Positions 1 through 7,559 of a stretch of DNA of 26,395 nt are shown here, in pieces; within the stretch, counting starts at the first letter, position 1, and the number at the start of each line of letters is the position of its first letter. The translations under genes were made by a program, and so were the position numbers. The notes under the pieces are model-generated. The model did no database searches and was not told where the DNA came from. It was given only the letters and a program-made list of their open reading frames with translations. The stretch lies in contig DATGZX010000028.1 of assembly GCA_035296965.1 (NCBI GenBank), positions 1 to 26,395 on the forward strand. Reading direction: 5' to 3'. This DNA is from DATGZX01 sp035296965 (GTDB taxonomy: Bacteria > Planctomycetota > Planctomycetia > Gemmatales > Gemmataceae).

Positions 1-1
1 C

Positions 2-1351
2 GCCCGTTGCCGACGCGAAGCCGAGCGCATCGCTGCGGAAGACGAAGAGCGTGTCGCCCGCGGGAAGGAGCCCAAGAACGACTTCGTTCGTGAGATCCTG
101 GCGACCAATCCCAACATCAGTTCCGACGACCTGAAGCGGGAGCTGTTCGGGATGCTCCTGGAAGAGGATGCAAGGAAGAGGCACGCACACCGTTTGAAGA
201 ACGACCCAGCCTACGTTCAGGGCATCAAGGATGTGCAGGCTTCCCAAAGGCAGGCGGAGCGGCAGCTAGCGATTCAGAAGATGTCCGGCGGCGAGCGCTT
301 GGTGGAGGCCCTCGAACGATCCATAAGCAGCGGCAACCTCAGCTCGGAAATGCGCGAGCAAGTCAAGGAGATGATTGCCGCTTTAAAGGACCCAAGAAAT
401 CAGGCTATTCTCGGCAGCGTCCTGGCGACGGTGGGTATCGCGCAGTTCACACCGGCGGGGCCAGTGGTTGATTCGATCGTCGGCATTCTCGGCTATATCC
501 TGGTCGGCAAGGCGGTCTTGGATGCGGCTCCGGATCTGGCGCGTTTCGAGACCATGGCGCTAGAGGCGAAGGATGACAGCGATTTTGACCAGGCTGGCCA
601 ATATTTCGCGCGCGGGATCTCTCCGCTTTTGGTTCAAGCAGGCACGACACTGGTTGGCATGGGCGTAGCCAAGGCGACTTCTGCGGGCGCGAAGCTAGTC
701 GGCAAGCGCATCGCTGCCTTGAAGGTCTCCAAGAATCCCATCACGAGTGAAGGTGGAAAGCTCCGGGTCGATCCGGCTGTCATCGCGAACGCGGAGGCGG
801 AAGGGGCGACGGCAGCGGCCGCAGGGAATCCGCCAACTGCACAAGCCAAAGGCTCTCCCGGTGCAACCAAGCCTCCAGCCTCGCCAGTGGAACCGGTGCC
901 TGCGAATTCAAGGATTCAAGCTGACCATACCTATCCTACCGGCCAGCGACGTGGCAGCCCTGTTGGCAGACGCACACTGAATCGTGCGAACGCAAGTTCT
1001 GCAAATAAGAGGGGCATCGAACTAGAAAACTGGTCCGCGGACCGCCTTGCCGAATCAGGGTACAACGTCGAACAGAATCCCAGCATTCCCGGAAGCAAAA
1101 AACCTGATTTTGTGATAGAAGGAAGGGTGTTCGACAACTACGCACCTTCCACTTCAAATGCAAGAAGCATCGTTGATGGCGTAAATACCAAAGTGCGTGA
1201 AGGACAAGCAGACAGAATCGTGCTGAACTTGGCCGACTCTAATGTTACCCGCTTCGACCTTCGCCAAGCGTTGGCCCACTATGCAAGCACCAAGCTGACG
1301 GAGATTATCCTGATCGAGAAAACTGGCAAAGTGAGCAAGTTTTATCCATAA
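2..1351 (+). CDS. Polymorphic toxin, C-terminal part, CdiA-type tRNase (PD-(D/E)XK-like) tip; 5' end off window
   Basis: The frame is open from base 2, so this is the 3' part (449 codons) of a longer gene. The visible protein has a charged helical start, a hydrophobic Gly/Ala-rich region (about residues 140-240 of the visible part), a Pro/Ala linker, then a toxin domain over the last ~115 residues. That domain has E340 in ELENWSADRLAESGY, then KKPDFVIEGRVFDNYAP (D369, E373, R375) and DRIVLNLADS. This resembles the CdiA C-terminal tRNase domain of contact-dependent inhibition toxins (family recognition from memory). The usual Lys of PD-(D/E)XK appears as Arg. An ATG at 152 is internal and unlikely to be the true start. 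A small gene follows after 18 bp, as expected for immunity. Nuclease activity is inference. Confidence 0.75.
   Translation, partial: ARCRREAERIAAEDEERVARGKEPKNDFVREILATNPNISSDDLKRELFGMLLEEDARKRHAHRLKNDPAYVQGIKDVQASQRQAERQLAIQKMSGGERLVEALERSISSGNLSSEMREQVKEMIAALKDPRNQAILGSVLATVGIAQFTPAGPVVDSIVGILGYILVGKAVLDAAPDLARFETMALEAKDDSDFDQAGQYFARGISPLLVQAGTTLVGMGVAKATSAGAKLVGKRIAALKVSKNPITSEGGKLRVDPAVIANAEAEGATAAAAGNPPTAQAKGSPGATKPPASPVEPVPANSRIQADHTYPTGQRRGSPVGRRTLNRANASSANKRGIELENWSADRLAESGYNVEQNPSIPGSKKPDFVIEGRVFDNYAPSTSNARSIVDGVNTKVREGQADRIVLNLADSNVTRFDLRQALAHYASTKLTEIILIEKTGKVSKFYP
551..820 (+). repeat. Anchor repeat copy 1, inside the toxin gene
   Basis: This segment matches 2995-3264 without gaps at a constant offset of 2444 bp. 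I count about 24 mismatches in 270 bases (~91% identity), mostly silent. It encodes the conserved pre-toxin stretch starting ALEAKDDSDFDQAGQYFARG, and identity stops where the two toxin tips diverge. Confidence 0.9.
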
Positions 1352-1369
1352 TGCGGAAGAGGGACGGCC

Positions 1370-1879
1370 ATGGCAATTGAATATACGCTGAGATGCGAAA
1401 CAGACGCTACCGAAAGTGAAATTGGAAATACTCTTGTGGAACGGTGCAGTTTTGTTTTAGAGAGTGCTGAGGTGGTTCCTTTAGGACGCCACCCAGAATT
1501 GGCGGAAGAAGAAAGGGGAGTCGTGACCAGTTACCAAGCGCCGGGCCTACGTTGTGCTATTCACCCAGAATCGCACCTCGGCAGGGAGCTAATGGAGGAA
1601 GCGTTTGGCCTCCAATCGACATGCTGCATTACCTTTCGAATTGAAAAGTTCGAGGGGTACGACGACGGCATAACCAATATGATCTGCGCATGTATTTCTG
1701 TAATCAAGAAGCACGCCCGGCAATGCGTTTTACTCGAGAATTTCGATGTTCCTTTGTTGGTCAGAAAGTCACGCAACTTGACTCTGCAATCGACGGATCC
1801 TTTTTGGAAGGACAAGTTGCAGATAATCGCATCAGAAATAGGAGATCCCGCCTCTTTTGCACCGATTCCTATTTTATAA
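1370..1879 (+). CDS. Predicted immunity protein for the upstream tRNase-like toxin (SitI3-like)
   Basis: A 169-residue cytosolic-looking protein without signal peptide or membrane segment. It starts 18 bp after the toxin stop, with AGAGGG upstream of the ATG. The N-terminus (MAIEYTLRCETDATESEIG) resembles the SitI3-like immunity family (recalled, weak). Its base composition is more AT-rich than the flanking housekeeping genes, which is common in exchanged toxin/immunity cassettes. Position, size and orientation make it the obvious candidate to bind and neutralise the preceding nuclease tip. The immunity role is inferred from context and the family assignment is tentative. Confidence 0.6.
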   Translation: MAIEYTLRCETDATESEIGNTLVERCSFVLESAEVVPLGRHPELAEEERGVVTSYQAPGLRCAIHPESHLGRELMEEAFGLQSTCCITFRIEKFEGYDDGITNMICACISVIKKHARQCVLLENFDVPLLVRKSRNLTLQSTDPFWKDKLQIIASEIGDPASFAPIPIL

Positions 1880-2073
1880 TCCCGTCCACGCAATGCCTTC
1901 CTCCAAGGCAACCTGGCCGGACTTGGGGTAGCTCTGCTCAGAGCCGGAACAGTTGTGCTCAGTCGTGACACTAAGCCGGCATTTTGAAGGAGATTCTCTA
2001 CCAGTTGTGCTTATGAGAAGCACACAAACACAGAAACAAAGACATCTGACCTCCGCTCGTACCCTGACCATAG

Positions 2074-2348
2074 ATGACGTCGCTGGCAGCACTCGGCTCG
2101 GCTGGCAGACTCGTGGACTCAGGCCGGTTCTTGAGTCATCGTGCTCAGCTATTAATAGGACGGAAACTTGCCGACGGTGCGAAGAAGGGCGAGTGCCGAA
2201 GGTTGCTGTCTCCAGACCCCTGTGCGATGATTGCATTTCATGGTTCCAGAAACTCGCGCAGCGCAGGGGGCAAACTCAGGTCATTGCCGACCCTAAGTGG
2301 GTTCGCGTCTCCAGACCCGACGGAACAATCCTTGAAATTCCTAGATAG
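2074..2348 (+). pseudogene. Deaminase-toxin C-terminal relic, frameshifted
   Basis: Two adjacent frames together read like a nucleic-acid deaminase toxin tip. The first gives SHRAQLLIGRKLADGAKKGE (2134-2193). The second gives VPKVAVSRPLCDDC, then ISWFQKLAQRRGQ and IADPKWVRVSRPDGT (2193-2348). Restoring one G near 2191-2194 joins them. C2223 and C2232 codons form the PxCxxC zinc pair. The expected upstream (C/H)AE motif appears as RAQ (2140-2148), which CAE would give by two point changes (TGT to CGT, GAG to CAG). So both frame and active site look lost. No convincing coding sequence is seen from 1880 to 2073. The deaminase assignment rests on motif memory. A sequencing error could explain the frameshift but not the motif change. 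Confidence 0.5.
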
Positions 2349-2360
2349 AAGGGACCTCAT

Positions 2361-2879
2361 ATGCCGGCGATTAGTGGACCTACTTTCTCTGATGAAAGCC
2401 CCGATGTAGCCACTTTTCTCGCGCAGCTCGAGAACATTGCCTGGTTCGGACAGATCGGTCAACGACTCCCTGCAAGCGACAAGTCGCACCAGATCTTCCG
2501 CTGGGTGGATTGGCCTGGTCCCGAAGAACCGTCTGTGTTTTCGATACATGACCGTCAACAAGCTCTTTACGATGAGCTTACGGAAACCGTTCCCCAACAA
2601 GACAAGGCAGCAGCCTCCGAGTTCTGGAATGCTGTGCAAGCCTCTGTGCTTCGGTCCGCATCGACAGCAGTTCCTTACGATCCAGGCCAGGACGCCTGGC
2701 ATGCACCAACTACTGCCGTCGGGCATGCGGCCTGGACAGCAGGACTTGTAGGGTTGTGTCTGCTTCTCCAACATCCAATTCCCCAAGATGTACAGGCGCA
2801 ATGGAATTATTTCCTTCAAGGGCATTGGCCATGTGCATGGGAAGGGGATTATCCGGAAGGGAACATGTTGGTGTACTGA
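2361..2879 (+). CDS. Predicted immunity protein paired with the deaminase relic
   Basis: An intact 172-residue soluble protein beginning 12 bp after the relic, with GAAGGGA upstream of the ATG. I do not recognise a named family. It is acidic and Trp-rich, with an N-terminal segment FLAQLENIAWFGQIG and a C-terminal half containing WNAVQASVLRS and HAAWTAGLVGLCLLL. The latter is a hydrophobic helix but not a clear membrane segment. Its position directly behind a toxin tip suggests immunity. It has stayed open although the toxin before it is broken, as in orphan immunity genes kept against toxins of neighbours (inference). Confidence 0.55.
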   Translation: MPAISGPTFSDESPDVATFLAQLENIAWFGQIGQRLPASDKSHQIFRWVDWPGPEEPSVFSIHDRQQALYDELTETVPQQDKAAASEFWNAVQASVLRSASTAVPYDPGQDAWHAPTTAVGHAAWTAGLVGLCLLLQHPIPQDVQAQWNYFLQGHWPCAWEGDYPEGNMLVY

Positions 2880-2985
2880 TTCTCTGAGCGGTTCTAGTAC
2901 GAGCCACAATAGGGCGCTGCTTGTTGGAGAGGGCTTGTTTTGGGGGGATCTCTGCTGTCTTGCCGCATCCGGACTAAACTGCGGC

Positions 2986-3750
2986 GTGGTCGTGACCGCG
3001 GCGCTAGAGGCGAAGGACGACAGCGATTTTGACCAGGCTGGCCAGTACTTCGCGCGCGGGATCTCTCCGCTCTTAATTCAAGCAGGCACGACACTGGTTG
3101 GCATGGGGGTAGCCAAGGCGACTTCCGCGGGCGCGAAGCTAGTCGGCACGCGCATCGCTGCCTTGAAAGTCTCCAAGAATCCCATCACGAGTGAAGGTGG
3201 AAAGCTTCGAGTTGATCCGGCTATAATTGCGGATGCAGAGGCGGATGGCGCGACGGCAGCGACCGGAAAGCTCAAAGACGCGGATGCTCTCAAGCCGGCC
3301 AAAGCGGCTGGGGTGCCGAAGGAGGGCCCGTCTCTCGGTGAGCCCCGAGTCGGGGTGCCGGCCAAGGCTGTTGCCCCCGCCGCAGAGGCGCCCGAGTACG
3401 CAGGAGCGGCAGCAAAGGGTTATCCCGGAATAAAGATCACGCCAAATGGTGGTCCCGATTTTGCCGGAACGAAATATCTCTATGACAAGCTCCAGCCCGG
3501 ACAGAAGAACATCGTGAGAATCAAATTGCAAGGGAGTCGTTACAAGGATTTCAAAGAAGCCAACAGATTGGCTGGCTTCGAAGGCGCTAAACCTCCGAAG
3601 GGCTACAGCTGGCATCATATTGACGATTTTAACACCACTACCGGTGAGGCAACTATGCAGTTAATTGAAACAGGCGCTCACAAAGCTGCCTATATCCACA
3701 AAGGTGGGGTTTGGCAGTATGAGCGATTTCACGGTGTTAAGTACAAATAA
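2986..3750 (+). CDS. Orphan toxin tail: conserved anchor plus HNH (WHH-type) nuclease tip
   Basis: The open frame contains a second copy of the pre-toxin anchor (ALEAKDDSDFDQAGQYFARG), a Pro/Ala linker, then a different toxin tip. The tip holds GYSWHHIDDFNTTTGEATMQ and a following AAYIHKGGVWQYE. WHH, an acidic DD pair, TMQL and a late His-Gly-Gly are typical of HNH/Endonuclease VII-fold toxins of the WHH type (established family pattern). There is no N-terminal delivery region, no signal peptide and no good ribosome site. I set the start at GTG 2986 only as the last plausible start before the anchor; GTG 2992 is possible, and the frame stays open back to an ATG at 2788 inside the preceding gene. 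It is probably silent until recombined onto the full toxin (inference). Confidence 0.65.
   Translation: MVVTAALEAKDDSDFDQAGQYFARGISPLLIQAGTTLVGMGVAKATSAGAKLVGTRIAALKVSKNPITSEGGKLRVDPAIIADAEADGATAATGKLKDADALKPAKAAGVPKEGPSLGEPRVGVPAKAVAPAAEAPEYAGAAAKGYPGIKITPNGGPDFAGTKYLYDKLQPGQKNIVRIKLQGSRYKDFKEANRLAGFEGAKPPKGYSWHHIDDFNTTTGEATMQLIETGAHKAAYIHKGGVWQYERFHGVKYK
2995..3264 (+). repeat. Anchor repeat copy 2, start of the orphan toxin tail
   Basis: Gap-free match to 551-820. The encoded segments differ at only about five residues over ~86 (V/I, K/T, V/I, N/D, E/D). Upstream of 2995 and downstream of 3264 the two loci are unrelated. It can serve as a homology arm for exchanging the HNH tip with the tRNase-like tip. 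Confidence 0.9.
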
Positions 3751-3762
3751 AGGAGCATCGTA

Positions 3763-4206
3763 ATGGACAATAATACATTCGTCGACACAGAAAAGGACAT
3801 CTCGGATGCCGATCTGAGCCGAGTCGAAGAGACTTTTGGCTTCTCATTTCCTTCGGCGGTCAGGTTGCATTGCCTGAAGTATAACGGTGGCTCGCCGCAG
3901 AAGTATCTTTACAAAGCCGGCGACACAATCTTCGTCGTGCATGAGTTCTTGCCCATACGCTACGGAAAAGATCGACTCGAGGACACGATTCAGAGCCTGA
4001 AACACGACGACGAAATTCTCCCGAAACATCTCGTGCCGTTCGCAGTCGATCCGGGAGGGGACTATTACTGTTTCAGCGTCCGGAGCCAGGACCAGGGCAC
4101 GATCTGGTTTTATATCGGTGACTATCACGATGAACCTGAGAAAGCTGCTGTCTACGTGGCCGAATCGCTTCCTGAGTTCATCCAAGGAATGACTGAGGAG
4201 GAGTGA
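3763..4206 (+). CDS. SMI1/KNR4 (SUKH) family immunity protein
   Basis: A 147-residue soluble protein starting 12 bp after the HNH tail, with a good AAAGGAGC ribosome site. It shows the SUKH pattern: an N-terminal helix ending in VEETFGFSFPSAVRLHCLKYNGG, a middle strand region FLPIRYGKD, then LVPFAVDPGGDYYCFSVR and a C-terminal helix ending in the FIQGM segment. The FPSA..L..L.YNGG and PFA.DPGGDYYC signatures are classic for SMI1/KNR4 immunity proteins, which neutralise many HNH and deaminase toxins. Pairing with the preceding HNH tip is inferred from adjacency. Confidence 0.85.
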   Translation: MDNNTFVDTEKDISDADLSRVEETFGFSFPSAVRLHCLKYNGGSPQKYLYKAGDTIFVVHEFLPIRYGKDRLEDTIQSLKHDDEILPKHLVPFAVDPGGDYYCFSVRSQDQGTIWFYIGDYHDEPEKAAVYVAESLPEFIQGMTEEE

Positions 4207-4368
4207 CGTTTCACCGCACAAGGCGAATACTCGATCTTTACGTTTTTGCCCCAGAAAGTGACTTGCCTGCCCCCGACTCAGGATGCTTCGACGCACAAGT
4301 TTGCACCTCAAGTCCAGATCCAGAACTTCCTGAACACGCAGCAAATCGACTTCACGCCACTTCCCTGA
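4207..4368 (+). other. Possible remnant of a gene C-terminus
   Basis: In one frame bases 4207-4368 read without a stop, with natural-looking sequence (GEYSIFTFLPQ at 4222, later VQIQNFLNTQQIDFTPLP) ending in TGA. There is no start codon and the frame is closed upstream at 4204. It may be the end of a second phage-derived or cassette gene displaced here. I do not recognise it. Confidence 0.25.
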
Positions 4369-4880
4369 CAGGTCAGCAAATCAACTATTAGCAATTCGAG
4401 CCCGGCACCATCGCCGACATCCCGCGCGGCATGCAATACGTACAACCGCCAGGAGCCGGCAATGCCTCGGGATTCATCGACATCCTGCACGCAACGCTAC
4501 GAGGCGCCGGCTGCCGCTGGAATGCCCCCGAATGGCTCGCGACCGGCAGCGGCGCCGACATGGCCGCCTACACCGCCAGCCTGACCGCACATGCCCCGTT
4601 CGTGCGCAGCGCCACGCAAAAGCAGAACGCCTACAAGAAAGCGTTCACGCAAGTTCTGTGGGAAGCGATCGAGTACGCCATCGACTACGGCCGGCTGCCG
4701 CTGGACACGCCCCACCTGATCGATATCCAGTGCGAAGCCCCAAGCATCCTCGCGCGTGACGAGCGCGACGAAGCCCAAGCGAACCAAATCCGCGTGACCG
4801 GCGGCTGGAAAAGCCGGCAAACCGTGCAGCAGGAAGAAGGCCTCGATCCCGAGCAGGAGGTGAACGCAAATGCCCGTGGC
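4368..4880 (+). pseudogene. Phage portal protein, C-terminal fragment
   Basis: The frame reads TGQQINY, a TAG at 4389-4391, then QFEPGTIADIPRGMQYVQPP and, further on, FIDILHATLRGAGCRWNAPE, AIEYAIDYGRLPLD, VTGGWKSRQTVQQEEGLDPE. This is the conserved C-terminal part of phage portal proteins of the lambda type, which form the head-entry ring for DNA packaging (family recognised from memory). The N-terminal two thirds are absent and the TAG replaces what looks like a CAG. After about 4880 the similarity stops, although the frame stays open antisense to the kinase gene. An ATG at 4431 would give a long product, but that would be mostly non-natural antisense sequence. It is a prophage relic, not a working gene. 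Confidence 0.6.
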
Positions 4881-4958
4881 CTTGTACCACTGCATGTGGA
4901 ACCGAATGATTACGCGGGATTTGATCACAAGGACAGTTGGACCTGCGGCGCAGCCAGC

Positions 4959-7349
4959 TCACTTGACGGCGGTTTTTCCCCTCAGCCCTTCCTCGGGCGC
5001 TGCCCAGCGGTTGCCCCAGCCTGCGTACAAATCGTGCAGGAACCTGTTCCATTCGGCGGCGGTGCGCGTGTTGGGATAGGGCATGGGCGCCACGGGCTGC
5101 GGGGCGCTCCAGACGATCTGAAACTGACCGTCGGGCTGGATGCGGCCGATGCGCGGCGTCTTGAAGCAATGTTGGGTTTCGGGGTCGATGCGCACTTCGC
5201 CGTCGGGCGCCAGCAGGCGCTGGTTGAGCATGGCCCGGCGGATCTTTTTGGGATCGAGACTTTGCGCTTCCTCCACCGCGCGGGCCCATAGCTTCACGCC
5301 CACATAGGCGGCTTCCATCGGATCCGTAACGCTCCGCTGGGGGTACAACTTGTGAAAGCGGCTGAGGAACTCTTGGTTTTCAGGCGTGGCCAGCGATTGA
5401 AAATAGGTCCAGGCGGCATAATCTCCTTCCACCTCGGTCAGCTCCAGACCGCGCAACTCCTGTTCGCCGACGCTGAAGGAAACCGTCGGGATCTTGTCGG
5501 GCGTGATGCCTGCCGCCCGCAGCGCCCTGAAGAAGGCGATGTTGGAATCGCCGTTGAGCGAATTGACGATCATGTCCGGGTTAGACTGCACGATACTGTC
5601 GACAAGAGCTTGAAACTTTTGGCAGCCGAGCACAAGGTACTTTTCCCCGACGACGGCGCCCTCCGCAAACTTGAGATGGTCCTTGATGATCGCATTGGCG
5701 GTGCGCGGGAAAACGTAGTCCGAGCCGACCAGGAAGAAGCGCTTCTTGTGCAGCGCCGTCATGGCCCAGTCCACGGCCGGGATGATCTGCTGATTGGGAG
5801 CCGCGCCCATGTAGACGATGCACGGCGAAGTTTCCAGGCCCTCGTACTGCACGGGATAGACGAGGAGATGGTCGTACTTCTCGACAACCGGCTTGACCAT
5901 TTTCCGGCTGGACGAAGTCCAACACCCGAAGATCGTGCAGACCTTCTCGTCGACGATGAGCCGTTCCGCTTCGCGGGCAAACAGCTCCCAGTCCGAGCGG
6001 CCATCGACCACCACCGGTTGGACCGGCCTTCCCAAAACGCCGCCCTCGTTATTGATCTGATCGATGGCAAAGATGGTAGCATCGACGACTACCGTCCCGC
6101 TGCTTGCCATGGTGCCGCTGAGCGAGTGCAGCACGCCGACCTTGATCGGCTCGCCGGAAAGCAGCGGCACGCCGTTCTGCCCCGAGCTGCTTCCGGGCGC
6201 TCGCTGCCCTGACCGCCAGAAGAGGGCCAGGACAAACAGCATGGCCAGGATCATGCCCCCGGCGATTGTAAGCGCAATGCGTCGGTGCAGACCCGCGCGA
6301 GGCCCTTGCACTTTCGAGGGGAGTGCCGCTTGCCCGAAAACGCGCTCGCTGGGCAGCAAGATCTGCGTTTTACCCGAGAGCGTGGCGGCGACAGCCAGCA
6401 GGTCCGCCTGCAGTTCGTTGGCCGATTGATATCGAGCGGCTGGGTCCTTGGCCATGGCGCGCGCGATGATCTGCGCGCACGCTTCCGGAATCGCCGGGTT
6501 GACCTGCCGCGGATCGGGAACCGGCGCGTGACACTGGGAGTACATGACCTGCACCACGGTGGTCGTGTCCCCATAGGGGTATTTGCCGGTCAACAAGGCG
6601 TAGTAAGTACCGCCCAGAGCATAAATATCGCTCCGGGCATCGATCAGCTTGGCCTCGCATTGCTCCGGGCTCATGAAGGAGGGCGTACCGACGACGATGC
6701 CATACTGAGTGAGCTGTTGCGCGTTAGCTGCGGAAAACTTGGCCAGCCCGAAATCCATGACCTTGATCGTACCGTCCGCGGCGCGCAGGAGGTTTTCCGG
6801 TTTGAGGTCGCGATGGAAGATTCCGGCGGCGTGCGCTGCAGCAACTCCCTTGCATGCGTCGATCATCACCTGCGTGGCGGCAAACACCGAGCAGGGGCCC
6901 TGCCTATCGAGTTGATCGCCAAGGGTCCCGCCAGGCAGGAATTCCATGACCAGGAAATACGTCGATCCTTCCTGGCAGATCTCATAAATCCCCAGGACAT
7001 TCGGATGGTTGAGCTTGCCGATCGCTCTGGCCTCGGCAAGGAAACGGGCCAGGGAGGAGTCGTCCTCGGCCAGGTCCTGAGCCAGGAGCTTGATCGCCAC
7101 GTCGCGATCGATCATGGGATCATGTGCCTTGAAGACGACCCCCATGCCTCCCTCGCCGAGGAAGGCGGTGATTGTGTATTTGCCGAGCAGCCTGCCAATC
7201 CACGCCTGAGCTTGACTTCGACCCATCGGCGTGCGTGGCCGGGGCGCGGGCGTATCCCTGCCGACAGTGACAGTTTCCGGGACATCGACCGGCGGCTGCA
7301 CCTTTTCCAGGTCCGCGTCCGTCAACGAACTGTTTTTGTCCTGTGCCAC
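4959..7349 (-). CDS. Membrane Ser/Thr kinase fused to UrtA-like (amide/urea-type) substrate-binding domain
   Basis: 796 residues starting at GTG 7349 with GGGAG upstream. Residues 58-320 are a Hanks-type kinase: LGEGGMG at 64-70, VAIK with K87, HRDLKPEN (D181), DFG (D199), SPE 227-229; all catalytic residues are present. One membrane helix spans about 357-377 (ALTIAGGMILAMLFVLALFW). Residues 400 to about 770 are a periplasmic-binding-protein type I domain of the UrtA/AmiC group (IKVGVLHSLSGTMA, FAIDQINNEGGVLG, FGCWTSSSRKMV, LVYPVQYEG). The topology implies external ligand sensing and internal phosphorylation (inference). No transporter permease or ATPase lies nearby, so the binding domain probably acts as a sensor. 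The same fusion is known from planctomycete annotations as a bifunctional kinase/substrate-binding protein. It is divergent from the amidohydrolase across a 210-bp gap. Confidence 0.93.
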   Translation of the reverse strand: MAQDKNSSLTDADLEKVQPPVDVPETVTVGRDTPAPRPRTPMGRSQAQAWIGRLLGKYTITAFLGEGGMGVVFKAHDPMIDRDVAIKLLAQDLAEDDSSLARFLAEARAIGKLNHPNVLGIYEICQEGSTYFLVMEFLPGGTLGDQLDRQGPCSVFAATQVMIDACKGVAAAHAAGIFHRDLKPENLLRAADGTIKVMDFGLAKFSAANAQQLTQYGIVVGTPSFMSPEQCEAKLIDARSDIYALGGTYYALLTGKYPYGDTTTVVQVMYSQCHAPVPDPRQVNPAIPEACAQIIARAMAKDPAARYQSANELQADLLAVAATLSGKTQILLPSERVFGQAALPSKVQGPRAGLHRRIALTIAGGMILAMLFVLALFWRSGQRAPGSSSGQNGVPLLSGEPIKVGVLHSLSGTMASSGTVVVDATIFAIDQINNEGGVLGRPVQPVVVDGRSDWELFAREAERLIVDEKVCTIFGCWTSSSRKMVKPVVEKYDHLLVYPVQYEGLETSPCIVYMGAAPNQQIIPAVDWAMTALHKKRFFLVGSDYVFPRTANAIIKDHLKFAEGAVVGEKYLVLGCQKFQALVDSIVQSNPDMIVNSLNGDSNIAFFRALRAAGITPDKIPTVSFSVGEQELRGLELTEVEGDYAAWTYFQSLATPENQEFLSRFHKLYPQRSVTDPMEAAYVGVKLWARAVEEAQSLDPKKIRRAMLNQRLLAPDGEVRIDPETQHCFKTPRIGRIQPDGQFQIVWSAPQPVAPMPYPNTRTAAEWNRFLHDLYAGWGNRWAAPEEGLRGKTAVK

Positions 7350-7559
7350 CGTGAATCTCCCTGCCCAGCGCTAGCCGCTTCGCGTAGAGCAGCCCATATG
7401 GGACTTTAGCATCTTCTCCGGCTCGTCGATGTCCACACCGGGACATTTGTTCCTTGTCTAGCAATCCTTCACAGGCATTGTTGCCCAGCATCGGCACTGC
7501 GTGTCTCCCAGGAAGTTCATAAAATGAGCTAACTTTCTTCCCTTGCAACGGGAGGGCGC

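Noticed and set aside
1953..2348. An intact 131-residue protein from position 1953
   Set aside because: Only the last ~50 residues look natural; the deaminase-like sequence before them lies in another frame, so the open frame is chance plus relic.
4431..5291. A 286-residue + strand protein starting at ATG 4431
   Set aside because: Only the first ~150 residues look natural (portal fragment); the rest is antisense to the kinase gene.
4959..7349. Urea ABC transporter
   Set aside because: The binding domain is part of a kinase protein and no permease or ATPase gene is in the window.
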